64,000 nt of DNA. Source: Roridomyces roridus (lineage: Eukaryota; Basidiomycota; Agaricomycetes; Agaricales; Mycenaceae). The notes under the pieces were generated by a model. The model worked only from the letters and a program-made list of their open reading frames with translations. It was not told the DNA's origin and searched no databases. The stretch spans positions 248,001 to 312,000 of the forward strand of contig JARKIF010000025.1 of the NCBI GenBank assembly GCA_029378245.1. The letters run 5' to 3'. Positions within the stretch are counted from its first letter, which is position 1. The number at the start of each line of letters is the position of its first letter. Position numbers and translations under genes: made by a program. This document shows, in pieces, positions 44,816 to 54,521 of the stretch.

Positions 44816-44981
44816 GTCGTATGCACTCAGTAAGTAATCAAACAGGAGGCATTGTTGCACTAGAGGCTTCGGCCGTCCGTAACAATCTTTCTTTTTCATG
44901 TTCATCTCATACTCATCTAGATATTCATTGCTTACAATCTCCGTTTTCTCTATATAATCTTAGAATAGCTCGTCCAGACCT

Positions 44982-45131
44982 CAGCCGTTCACTCTATCGT
45001 GTGTCGTCTGAGGTCTGTCTTCTTCCTATATTTGACTCTTTACTTAATGATTGTCGCAGTATATTTGTCTTCAGGTATACAATACAGCCGTTCACTCTAT
45101 CGTGTGTCGTCTGAGTATATTTGTCTTCAGG
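44982..45131 (+). repeat. Interleaved direct repeats (A-B-A-B)
   Basis: A 31-bp unit beginning CAGCCGTTCACTCTATCGTG occurs at 44982-45012 and 45085-45115. A 17-bp unit GTATATTTGTCTTCAGG occurs at 45059-45075 and 45115-45131. The second pair is contiguous, the first is separated by 46 bp. This looks like a local duplication followed by a small deletion. Confidence 0.7.
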
Positions 45132-45920
45132 CATAACACAATCGCATTTCAATTAGGTGAACAATGAAAATATTATGAGATGGATTAGGCCTCTTTGAGG
45201 CGGTTGGCCGAACCTTCAGTTGTGTCAACCGACCAGAATTTAAACTCCATTTGTCTTCTTTGGACTCTGGAGCAGAATGCAAGATTGTCGAACCTTGGAA
45301 TGTGAGGGCAATGATGTTCATCCGGAAAGCACTGGCAAGTTAGGAGGCAATTTCAGCATGTCTACCAAGATACATTGCGGACTTCAGGCTGTGGTCAGCA
45401 CTGCCTGCACTATGTGGTTCATTTTTCAGAAAAATCCTTGAGTGCAGGGAAGCCCACTAATCAGGGGAAGTACACTGGAGATCAAGGTTTATTCAGAAAG
45501 TATTCAGACAGAAATACAGTCCGGGGAGGGTGCCGCAAGATCCATGGAGCCAGCACGCAACGAGGATCGAGGGCTGGGGCAACATTTGTCATTGAGGGAT
45601 TGTTGAGTTCAACTTCAAGCATTGATGTTCGGAGCTAATACATACCTGCTAATCATCACTCAGAACATGTTATTATCTTGCTTGCCAAGGTCCTCTCTCA
45701 GTCCCTTATCATCCTTTTTGTGATGTCCCTGGTGAACAGATGATTTGCTTGGACCAGGTTATGCAACTTGTTGAACTCATTGCTCTCGAACCACAATGTT
45801 TGGAGTAATTCTGACAGTTCTCTTCGGAATCAATGTGAGTACAATGTGAAATGAAAACTCAAGCGGCAAGAATGATTATTGGAGGCCTCGGAGGTGAAAA
45901 TACACGAAAGTGTTTTTCTT
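45132..45920. other. Gene-free stretch
   Basis: No supported ORF. The start (45181-45300) shows similarity to 3541-3680 (a GGCCTCTTYGAGGCGG word followed by GAACCT and later a TTGGACTCTGGAG/GGCTCTGGAGTG word), suggesting a further low-copy repeat. Confidence 0.3.
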
Positions 45921-45935
45921 GGCCCCTGCACAAGG
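45921..45935 (+). repeat. 15-nt inverted copy of the U6 core
   Basis: GGCCCCTGCACAAGG on the plus strand is a perfect inverted copy of the same 15 nt inside the adjacent U6 gene (46002-46016, minus strand). The rest of U6 is not present on this side. Confidence 0.8.
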
Positions 45936-45946
45936 TTCTATTGTTC

Positions 45947-46016
45947 AAAAATGCATAAATATTGAGACCCGTAGGTCTACCACTCCGGAAAAGCGTGTCA
46001 TCCTTGTGCAGGGGCC

Positions 46017-46047
<31 letters not shown>

Positions 46048-46070
46048 TCGTATGACACCCCGAAGGGGTC
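45947..46070 (-). ncRNA. U6 spliceosomal snRNA
   Basis: On the minus strand the sequence begins with a GACCCCTTCGGGGT stem-loop (the usual 5' UUCG hairpin of fungal U6), then AAAAATTGGAACGATACAGA, the invariant ACAGAGA box, AGATTAGCATGGCCCCTGCA (AGC triad and internal stem-loop) and AAGGATGACACGC. These core motifs are diagnostic. A pol III terminator-like TTTTT lies at 45947-45951; the 3' end could be up to about 20 nt earlier. There is no intron in the catalytic core, unlike some basidiomycete U6 genes. It acts in the spliceosome active site, pairing with U4 and then U2. No clear TATA box was seen upstream. Confidence 0.92.
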
Positions 46071-46098
46071 AAAGAAGGGGCCAAAAGTTGGGTAGACA

Positions 46099-46571
46099 TC
46101 AATTGAATGATGCACCTTGTTCGGGTTACCAACTTGATTTGAACTTGATGTACTGTACTGACCTACAAACTCAACACTGTCCTTTTCTCCCCACCCTAAT
46201 ATACACAACAAGCAAGGGATTTTGCTGGCAAAGCCAGCATTTCCGAGTCAAAGAAGGCAAAAAGAAGGTTAAAGACAACAACACCGACACAGCCGATTGG
46301 AGTCAGAGATCCGGAAGACGAATATCAACCTTCTCCCACGTCAAATGTCATAGGCCTGGTGCCCAACTGTGCCGTTGCTTGCCCTGAACTGTAAAAATGT
46401 GGGATGGTTTTTGGCAAGCAGAACATCGAGCTTTAGCCTTGTATCCGGACATTGCATATGGAGGTTGAACTATTCAACGAGATCATCTGCTGGCTTTGTT
46501 ACTCAGGGATCACGGTGATTCATGTGGACAGATGAATCAAATCATGATTCGCGAAGTCGATATTCCCCAGA
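46099..46571. other. Gene-free stretch upstream of U6
   Basis: This holds the presumed pol III upstream region of U6. A plus-strand frame at 45962-46387 runs antisense through U6 and is not a gene. Confidence 0.35.
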
Positions 46572-46598
46572 GTAGCTAAACCTAAAGGTTCAGCCAAT
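46572..46598 (+). repeat. Short palindromic dispersed repeat, copy 2
   Basis: This is the partner of 6605-6630; it reads GTAGCTAAACCTAAAGGTTC then AGCCAAT. It lies just after the stop codon of the minus-strand secreted-protein gene (46609), so it would be in its 3' UTR. Confidence 0.5.
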
Positions 46599-46608
46599 GA
46601 AACCACCA

Positions 46609-47335
46609 CTAGTTCGGAAGGAACGTCCAACTCGGCGTCGAGAGATACGCCGCTGGGTACATCCCAGCCACCGCCGCCATCGCCGACGCCGCACAAGTAT
46701 TAGCCACCCCGGCACTCGACCCACAAATAATAAAGAACGCATTGCTTCCATCGTTGTGGTTGATGAACGTACACTGGAGAACCTGACCGTTCACAGAAAA
46801 GGTAAACGAAGCGTCGACACTGTTGCCGCTTTGCCCGTTGCAGTTGAGTGTGATTTGGGCGTCGGGGAAACCAGCAGCGGGCGTGTCTTCGACGACTTGG
46901 TAGACCCCGTTGCAACCGGAGTATGCGCCGCTGAGTTCGTTGGCCACATAGTGGTAGTCGTTGAGGGATGTGCCGGAACCGAATGCGTAGGATTCCTGGA
47001 TGAGTGATAAATCTGTTCTGGAACCTCGCGACCTTGGCTGCCGGGCTGGATGAGGTCTGGGGCGCACTTGAGGAAGACAACGCGGAGGAGGAGGAGTGAG
47101 CGACAGCGGATATGGATGCGGACGCGAAGGCGGAGGAAGTGAGGCCAACGCTAGCGCTGTTTTGTGCAGACGGCGTCGGGGTTGCAGAGCGAGACGCGCT
47201 GGCTGTCGCCGCGAGCGGTAAGCCCACGGTCGAAGTATTATCCAAGAGGAGACGCTGCCCAGGCATTTTGGACGCCGCAGAAACGAAGCCGACGCCATGG
47301 GAGAGCAGCCCAAGCACGATAGTAGGAATGAGCAT
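46609..47335 (-). CDS. Secreted Ser/Thr-rich protein with Cys-containing domain
   Basis: The ATG at 47335 opens a signal peptide (MLIPTIVLGLLSHGVGFVSA). A linker of about 75 residues is nearly all Ser, Ala, Thr and Pro and probably O-glycosylated. A short intron of about 37 bp (GTCGCG...CATCCAG, around 47014) joins SSPAAK to ESYAFGSGTSLNDYHYVANE. The C-terminal domain of about 110 residues contains four or five Cys (YSGCNGVYQ, LNCNGQSGN, LQCTFINHN, FIICGSSAG, ANTCAAS) and many aromatic strands. No GPI signal is obvious. The family is not recognised; size and composition fit a small secreted cell-wall or effector-type protein. The intron is short, so the junction is less certain than the rest. 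Confidence 0.68.
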
Positions 47336-47387
47336 GGTGCGGATCCTTACTGTGAGTATCTTCCAAATTCCGTACTGGCTTTTATAC

Positions 47388-47395
47388 AAATTCTT
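47388..47395 (-). promoter_or_regulatory. TATA box of the secreted-protein gene
   Basis: A TATAAAAG-type sequence on the minus strand lies about 55 bp upstream of the ATG at 47335. Confidence 0.6.
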
Positions 47396-47399
47396 TAAG

Positions 47400-48069
47400 T
47401 GCCGGGCGTCGGACGCGTTCGGGCTGTCCTAGGTTTTAAGTGCAGCGTACGGAAGATTTTCTGTGGATCAGTTCCGGTTCCTGACTTGGATATTTGCTTC
47501 ATGCTCCGATCCCTGGAGAGCGGTGCAGAGCGGTGCGGCGTGCCGAAACAGGCCGAAACGTGGACGTGTATCTGCGCTCTCGGCTCCGAGCGACGCAGTG
47601 CCATCTGGCGCCCCGTTAAACCAGGAAATCAAACGTACCTAGAGCAAAGACAGAGTGTAAGTATGTACTGAGAGTCCACGTCGGATCTTCTCTTCTTGCC
47701 GCACGGGGGTGGGTGAACTGTCCGTCGACATAGCTGAAGCAGTCGAGGTCCTGATGGGAGAACCACGCGGGGGTACTGTCAGTCGAGGAACCAGCTAGGA
47801 AGAATCGTAGAGCCAGGAGCTCGGCGCGTTTCGGCTGAGTCGGCTCTGGATGATATGTTTCCGCTTCGGTGGGAGAGGGACAGGGTAACCGAGGCCAGGA
47901 ACATCGCAATTGTATTGGCAGGGTGGCGAGAGTAAGGGCCGGATTGCATATTGTCCATCCGACAGACAATGACATGGTGGTGAGGACGCAGGAGCAAGTG
48001 GGTATACGTAAGCGGCGCCAGTGATCCGATATAGCACCGCCCTCGGTGCCGATCGAAAGTTGAGTTCAT
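47400..48069. other. Gene-free stretch
   Basis: Minus-strand frames at 47616-48097 overlap in three phases without a consistent exon chain. Nothing was recognised. Confidence 0.3.
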
Positions 48070-48535
48070 TATGGCCTCGGATGTGAATCTGAAACATTGA
48101 TCTTCGGCGTTCGCAGCGTTGACTTCTTTCTTGCGTCCTCCAGATGGGCCCGCACAGACCAGTTCAAGTTCAATGGCGTTGGGGTCGTACTCTGGAAATG
48201 TCGAAGCCGGATACAGTCTGGGCGGTCCTACTTAGCAAGTTCGGAGCATTGCCGAAGAGAAACTTGAAGGCTAATCTTTTATGCAGATCCCTGACCAAAT
48301 TATCCGTGTTGTATGTCCCTTTGTCCGGTCTCCTCCGGTCTCTCCTTCCTTCCGTCCTTCGTATGAGTTCGGATGTCGGTCGTTGGGTACTGACGCCCGC
48401 CTGTTGCAGACTTCGCACGTCCCCAGCTCGATTCTCTGACAACCTGGCCGCCTCCCTTCCTCTGACGCCCCGTTGAACCCGCACGGAGGACTCTAATAAG
48501 AGTAGATCTAGAGTTCGTACTGCGGCATGTTGACT
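48070..48535. repeat. Dispersed repeat family R1, copy B
   Basis: This is the second copy of the repeat at 44359-44815, in the same orientation, with roughly 60-65% identity by eye and small indels. It contains CCTCCAGATGGGCCCGCAC and CGTTGAACCCGCACGGAGGA. Confidence 0.6.
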
Positions 48536-49664
48536 ACTGGACACAAGTCGATTGACGCTCGATGGCGGCTGGTACGCACTTGCTTCCGATCAGCCAGCGC
48601 AAGGATTGAATAATCTAAAGCAAATCCTAAGTATAGTCGTTCGCAGTGCTCCTTTGTCTTCACGCCCTTTTTGGGATCTGTCGCGCGGTCGCAGATTGCA
48701 AATTCAATCCCTGGCTACTTGCGATCCTTCAATTGTTTGCTTACTGACTTTTTGCTTCGTTCCGATTCAGCGGGAAATGGAATGCTGGGTGCATCTGACA
48801 TTGACGCCAACAGTACGCGAGCTAGTTGCTCCATTTTTTTTTCCAAGTTCATAGTGAGCCCTTTTATGGGCGATATACTGTAAAATAATTACTACGATTA
48901 CATCCCTTTCAGAGTGCAGGCTCTGGGTCGCATTTCAATTGTAATTCGGTGTTTGGATCCCATCTTGGGGGGTCGCGTCTTGGATAACATCTGCAGGATA
49001 TTCACTCCTTTTCAAAAAGAGTCTTCGTGATTCTGCCGATGTGCCGATAATGTTGGCAGTGATGCGATACTGATAGGCTAAGTATTCCGAACTTGTTGGA
49101 ATGCTTACTTTCTCTGTCTTGCACCTAATGCCCAACCACTTTGGAAGTTGATATGATGCTTCCCTGAGTCTTTTAAGAAAATTCATACGAGGCAGAGCAT
49201 CAAATCTGGCAGTGCAAGCCAACTGAATATTTTGATCTGCCATTTATCTTTTGAACCAAACCTCTGCACCATCACATCTGCCGATACTCAATCAATCGGC
49301 ATTCTAGCTAACGGCACTACACCACACCATGGAGGTTGAGATCCGGGGAGTTGTTGGAACCAAGTTGAAACCGTAAGAAATGTTGTACTCCAAACGTCGA
49401 CCAACCTGGAGTTGTGCTCGAAACCCGGGTTACCATATGCACATGCCATCCAAATGAGTCCCAATAATTTTTTTACAGTATATGTGCCATACCCTTTCAA
49501 TCCGTGACTGCCCAAACGCAGCGGGTCAACACGCAAGAAGGAGCAGGTGAACGACAAACCAACGAGTACTGAAAATCCTCCGATTCAACCACATCTGCTG
49601 TGTAAACGCATATATACATACATAAGTGGATTAACTTGTTTCCTGTAACCAACGACTATCGGTG
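48536..49664. other. Gene-free stretch
   Basis: A minus-strand frame at 48935-49243 (102 codons) is open but has no motif. The rest is AT-rich without support for genes. It probably includes the 3' UTR of the receptor gene ending at 49665. Confidence 0.3.
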
Positions 49665-51350
49665 TTAAAGATGCCTCGCCATTTCCCTCTGCGCCGCCTC
49701 CATCGACTGCTTTGACAGAGACTCGATCGCCCCGCCCAGCACCACCGGGGCGGGAATGGGTTGAACGGCGTTAATAGTGAGCACGGGAATGGCTTCTCCC
49801 ACCGACTTGCGTGCGTTGGATTTTGGCATGGACAGGGTATTCATATTCATTATGTACACGTCCGTCTGCATCGTGCTCATAGAGTCTCGCATGTCGATGA
49901 CGGTGGAAAGAACAGCGGAGGGCGGGGCGTCTGGATCCGTTGATGAGGCCTCCCCTCGGCGGATTGCGTTGATGGCGTTGATGAAGGACTGTAGTATCGC
50001 CGGGTTAGTCTGGCATGAGATCTGTTAAGGAGAAATACGCACGGGATCGGTGGCCGCGAGGAGGCCATAAACGAGTGGACGGATCGCAAACATGGCAAGA
50101 TCTGCCAACACATTTGAGTGATGAACTCGTCGCAACCCAATACAACGAGACACGGACCAGCGATATCCAACCCGGCATTCTAGTGTGGACGCCTCTCAGC
50201 AGGAATTCCGCCGGGCAAAAGGAGTGGACACGCACCTGCTTGGCCGCTATCGGGTGTCGGATGACATACAAATCGAACAAAGCTCCAGTCATGTTCATGA
50301 CAGCCGACACGAGTGGGTAGATGGCTGCGGCTTCGTTGAAAGGTACTGATGCACGAAAAGAAACGAGTCCCTCACCGATGCGCAAAATGATGCCACGGTA
50401 CATGAATATAGTCGAATCCGCAGCGTCACTGCGCGGCTTTGATCGCGAGAGGCGGGGAGTTAAGCTGGGGCGCACGGAGTGCTACAGACTAAGATATCAA
50501 TACAGAAGAAACGGATGGATTTGCGCACCGTATACCGAAAGAGATACCAAACGATGCTGAGGAAGGCCATGATCTCGCCGACGGAAATCAAGAAAATCCA
50601 AAATGTCTGAGTACCCACTACCCAGCTGAGTTTTCTTGCCGGGTTCGTGCTGCGGTACCAACAGACTTGCTCGGCCGATTCCCATCTGCCGAAACATTCA
50701 GAGTCGTGGGGTTGAGCAAGAACGGCGTGGAACGCACCCAAGGGCTCCGCAGGCGTACGCGACACCGTTGCACACGGCAGAAACAAAGGCCGTTCCGAAG
50801 ACGTAGTACTTTTCCGTCTTCTGTCCATTGAAACCGTGAGCCAGCACAAGGCTATCTACAAGTTCTCATGCTACCCTTCAGCAGGAGGGAGAGCACGCAC
50901 GGGAGGTTGATGGCAACGCAGAAGAACATCCCCCCCGAAAATTGGAGAGCAATCTGCCGGGACGATGAGACATCAAGTCACTGATGAAAGCAACGACGCA
51001 CATTCGTTGCAAAACTGAGTAAAGAGCATCTCCAATCCGTATATGCATGCAGAGTCATCACGAGAACAGATGCGCCAAACACCATACTGGGACATCAGGA
51101 TGGAGTCATGGCGAAGAGATTCGACGACGCACTGTGCCACCAAAGCATACACCAACAGTCGAAAACTGACACGGTCCAGGTGTCGTCTTGAGACGGGAGA
51201 AAGCGCCAGGTATCCGTATGAAGCCAGGACGATGCCAGTGAGTCCAACGCCCGGTATCATCAAGCCCAGCATAAGGCTTCGCATGCTGTGTGGTCAGTCG
51301 TTGAAGATGCAAAGCAGCACTATACGGGCGCTCACTCACTTGACCGTCAT
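49665..51350 (-). CDS. Seven-transmembrane GPCR-like receptor
   Basis: A first exon from ATG 51350 (MTVN) splices via GTGAGT...CACAG to MRSLMLGLMIPGVGLTGIVL, helix 1. Then follow SPVSRRHLDRVSFRLLVYAL (helix 2 with a conserved loop), GMFFCVAINLPLVLAHGFNG (helix 3 and an intracellular loop), EKYYVFGTAFVSAVCNGVAY (helix 4), an extracellular loop with CWYRSTNPARKL, LSWVVGTQTFWIFLISVGEI with MAFLSIVWYLFRY (helix 5) and LYPLVSAVMNMTGALFDLYV near helices 6-7. The tail is cytosolic (SMPKSNARKSVGEAIPVLT). The order and the HLDRVSFRLLVYALVA signature match a receptor family widespread in agaricomycetes, distantly like cAMP-receptor-type GPCRs. The ligand is unknown. Introns are about 50 bp; several internal junctions were not individually verified. 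Confidence 0.75.
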
Positions 51351-52466
51351 CTCCGTATGTACGTAGCTGGATTCCGCTGGCTGTAACTGGCGAAGGAGAG
51401 GATGCGGTGGGAAGCGGAGAGCCGAGTTATCCCAGCACCACAGGAGTACACCCGCCAAGGCTGTCGACTCTCGAGAGTCGAGGTCGTACAGAGAGAAGAG
51501 ATACGTCGATGCTTGCGACCGTCGGCTAGCATCAGCGGCGACCTGGTCGTTGGCAGGCAAAAAAATAGAAATGGTCGGACGGCCTATTCAATGAATTCGC
51601 GGCCCTGCCCTCGTAAGCCGATGTGCTGTACCGGTTGCCACGTCTGGATATCTCCTTGGAGCCACGAGAATCTCTCAGAAGCAGAGGGTATCGGCACAGG
51701 GGAAGGACCGAGGGCTCGTGGCGGGGAAGCCAGCCATAGTCGTACTGTAAGCGTCCAAGAGGGTCCGGCGGCCGGAGAGCTCGCAGATCGCAGGAAGATG
51801 AGCCAGAGCACACGGGCATTCGCCAGTCGTCAGTCGCACGCTGCCACGAAAGAAGGGTGTGGCGTCGGCCGCTGACACTCCATTCGTGCGGAGTGTTAAG
51901 TAAGAAGATCGCCACGTGGCTGTGTGTCTCCGCAGGCATTGAGTACTCAAATATTGAGTCTTGACGTTGAGCAAATGAAGTTGCGCAGCTGAGGCAAAAC
52001 GGGTTTCTTGAACTCGAGCCCCTATTCTCACAAGTCTGGTTTAAACAGGTCAGCAATTATTGTCGACCAGACTCCAGAGATCGAACATGCCAACCTGGCG
52101 AGCTCGTTGAACGCCGAGCCCGAGTCCGATCCGGTACCCACAAAATGGAAGCAACGTGGAGCAGCGACTCCGAGACGCTGGTAAGCAGAAAGCTCACACG
52201 CGCATCTGCGACAGCCATTGAAAGTGCGGCATCAGTTACGTTCAACTTACTAGGTTTCGCCAGATGTGTCCCCTTCCCGCAGGCGAAAGCAGGTTCCAAA
52301 GCCGGCCCAAAGACGCCGAGAGAAAGGGCTCAGCGTGATGCACGCTTTCATGATGCCTGGTTTGGTGATGCACGCTTTCGTGAGGACTTATGGAATCACT
52401 CGGTTGATAGTTCAACGTTCAACTGGGGCGTGATATGAAGTGAGAATCCATACAGAAGTGTATAAA
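51351..52466. other. Upstream region of the receptor gene
   Basis: ORFs on both strands between 51402 and 52056 overlap in several frames without motifs. No gene is supported. Confidence 0.3.
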
Positions 52467-53349
52467 TCAGACGGAGCTCTTGATCCCCTCCGCCTGTAAC
52501 TTGACCCAACTAGGCCGCGAAATCACATCGTTCCACCACCTATTCAACGCAGATGCTCCATCAGGGGACCGATTCCTTCAGTTAACACCAGTACTCACCG
52601 GGCGACATTCGGGCCTGTCGAAATCATCACGTCGATCCCGCCCAACGCGAGCCCAGGGCCTGTGCCGACGTGGAAAATGTCCACGAGGGAGAATTCCTCC
52701 CATTGACGTGAGTTCGACCGTCGGAAGTGAGCGAATCGACGTACATCGCCACCCATGAATCGCTGCTTGCTCAGGATGTCGTCATACACGCTGAGGACTT
52801 TCGAGAGCTCCGCGATGTATCCCGCCAGCGCGACCTCGTCTGTAGTCTCACCATGAAGTCTATGTGTATTACCGTGATCAGGTCGAACAGACGAATGAGG
52901 GGAGAAGAGGACGCACGGCTTCTCAAACTTCTCCTGGATAACCTTCAACACGCTCGGAAAGAAATTGACATTCTCGACAGACGCCCCTTGCTCGAAGACC
53001 GCTCGCTCCTGCACTTTAGTCGGTACGGGGATGAGGCGCGGGCCATGGTCTTGGTCAGCGTATTTGTCCGCCAGGTAGCGCGCGATTGCACGGCTCTCGT
53101 ATACAATGAATCCGTCGTCGTCCTGCCATCAATCGATAGTCTACTCAATGCAATTTGCAAAGGCAGGCAACGCACGATGCACGGGACATTCCCGAACGGA
53201 TGCCTCTCTCTGAACTCCCTCGTCTTGTGCGCTCCTGTCTTGAGATCGACGAGGACGAACTCGAAAGGGATGTGTTTCTCGAGCAGGACCATCGCGACGA
53301 CTGCGGTGGCACCGAAGGCATATGGGGTGCCGTAGAGCTTGAGGACCAT
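52467..53349 (-). CDS. Glutathione S-transferase, fungal phi-like
   Basis: The ATG at 53349 gives MVLKLYGTPYAFGATAVVAM, then LLEKHIPFEFVLVDLKTGAH and HPFGNVPCI, the thioredoxin-fold N-terminal domain with the cis-Pro motif (NVPCI). After an intron: DDDGFIVYESRAIARYLADKYAD, with the ES glutathione-binding pair. The helical C-terminal domain follows (EQGASVENVNFFPSVLKVI, LAGYIAELSKVLSVYDDIL, FSLVDIFHVG) and ends RWWNDVISRPSWVKLQAEG, typical for the family. The position of the usual catalytic Ser/Thr near residue 12-15 is occupied by an AFGAT stretch, so the catalytic residue is uncertain. About 215 residues in about five exons. Role: cytosolic conjugation of glutathione to electrophiles, detoxification. 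Confidence 0.88.
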
Positions 53350-53582
53350 TTGGGGCAGTTGGGAAGGGCTGACTGAATGAGCGGGTGGGTCGGCGAGCAC
53401 TGGGTGAAGATGGGTCAGAGTGGGGTACGGAGGACGTCCAGATATAGGCGATCGTGCGACTCAGATAGTTGCCAATGCCAGGCGTCGAGAGATGGACTCG
53501 GAAGAGAGCAAGCCGGTCGTCAACACAACCAAAGAGATTACAATCAATGACGTATCAAAGGCCGGCATTATTCGGCCCGAAG

Positions 53583-53861
53583 CTATTCAACTACGTCCTC
53601 GGCATCCTCCTCAACGCGCAGAACATCCTCGTGGGCCATGACCTTGGCGAGGTCACTCTCGCTTAGTGCAACTATGCACGATCGATCGGACCTTGAGCAA
53701 CGAGCTAAAGCAAGAGGACTGTCGCGCTCACCAACATACGCATTCAAAAACGCAGGATCAAATGCGTCCACGACGGTGAAGTTCACAGCTTGGCGGAGTG
53801 AGGTAAAATGCGCCTGTTGGTCGACTCCATCCTTGAGACGGACGATGTATCGTTTGTTCAT
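53583..53861 (-). CDS. Free-standing peptidase inhibitor I9 (subtilisin propeptide-like)
   Basis: A 92-codon frame from ATG 53861 starts MNKRYIVRLKDGVDQQAHFT, then VNFTVVDAFDPAFLNAYVG, and ends SDLAKVMAHEDVLRVEEDAE before the stop. It has no signal peptide and no protease domain, matching intracellular I9 inhibitors such as yeast Pbi2 and the Pleurotus proteinase A inhibitor. A GTGAGC donor follows YVG, as in the neighbouring subtilisin gene, so the middle stretch (ERDSPLALARC...) may be an intron, although no acceptor in the right phase was found and read-through is also open. It is strikingly similar to the propeptide of the subtilisin at 54522. It probably keeps that protease or a relative inactive in the cytosol or vacuole. 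Confidence 0.82.
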   Translation of the reverse strand: MNKRYIVRLKDGVDQQAHFTSLRQAVNFTVVDAFDPAFLNAYVGERDSPLALARCSRSDRSCIVALSESDLAKVMAHEDVLRVEEDAEDVVE

Positions 53862-53932
53862 CGTAAAACTCCGAGCCGTGGTGTGTGTGGAGGGAAGAAG
53901 CAGGAGAGATTGGAGGTTATTCCATAAAGTGC

Positions 53933-54331
53933 TTAGCCTACGTGAGAGCTTGCCTCGAGGCCACCGCTAGGCTCCGAAAAGTATAATTTCTCCTTGGGTT
54001 CATTCGAGACGTCTGTTGGCAAATAAGCGCCGGATTCATACGGCCAGCCATTGGGGTTTACCTCGAGGCCTCCGCACATGATCCTTGTACCTTGAATACC
54101 TAGACAGGAAGAACGAAAGCAAGCACTAGCGCTCGGGAGCTGCCGCGTCATAAATTAAAGCCACATTGCTTCTCATTGAATCTAACTGCTGAGTGATTAC
54201 ATTCAAGAGGTTTGATGGGCGCGCGCTCATGTAAATGGTTGAACACCCGCCATAATAATCTCGATTGTCGAAGCCACGCCGCAAAAAGGGATTAGCTTCT
54301 GCAGCTGACATGGTGAATGGACGCATTCTGG
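53933..54331 (-). CDS. Small unknown gene between inhibitor and protease
   Basis: The ATG at 54331 gives MRPFTMSAAEANPFLRRGFD, then NRDYYGGCSTIYMSARPSNL. A likely second exon reads GIQGTRIMCGGLEVNPNGWP, then YESGAYLPTDVS, and stops at 53933. The intron borders are not settled: a donor at GTAATC or GTGGCT with the CTGTCTAG acceptor is possible, and exon 1 alone ends at a TAG at 54126. It is divergent from the subtilisin gene (about 190 bp between starts). No domain was recognised. Confidence 0.4.
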
Positions 54332-54468
54332 GCGCCAAATCTCAAGAACTGGTCCATCCCTCCTGTTCGCGGGTCCTGGCGTCAATTTTCATTCAATAAG
54401 GCGCCTCATTTAAATTTGACGCCTTTTATCTCTTAAAAGCGGGCGAAAACCATCGGGAGACTGCAAGG

Positions 54469-54508
54469 TTCCTTCCTTCCTTCCTTCCTTCCTTCCTTCC
54501 TTCCTTCG
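54469..54508 (+). repeat. (TTCC)n microsatellite in the subtilisin 5' leader
   Basis: Ten uninterrupted TTCC units end 13 bp before the subtilisin ATG. A pyrimidine-rich tract at this position may influence transcription or start selection and is prone to length change. Confidence 0.9.
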
Positions 54509-54521
54509 AATTCCTTCCAGC

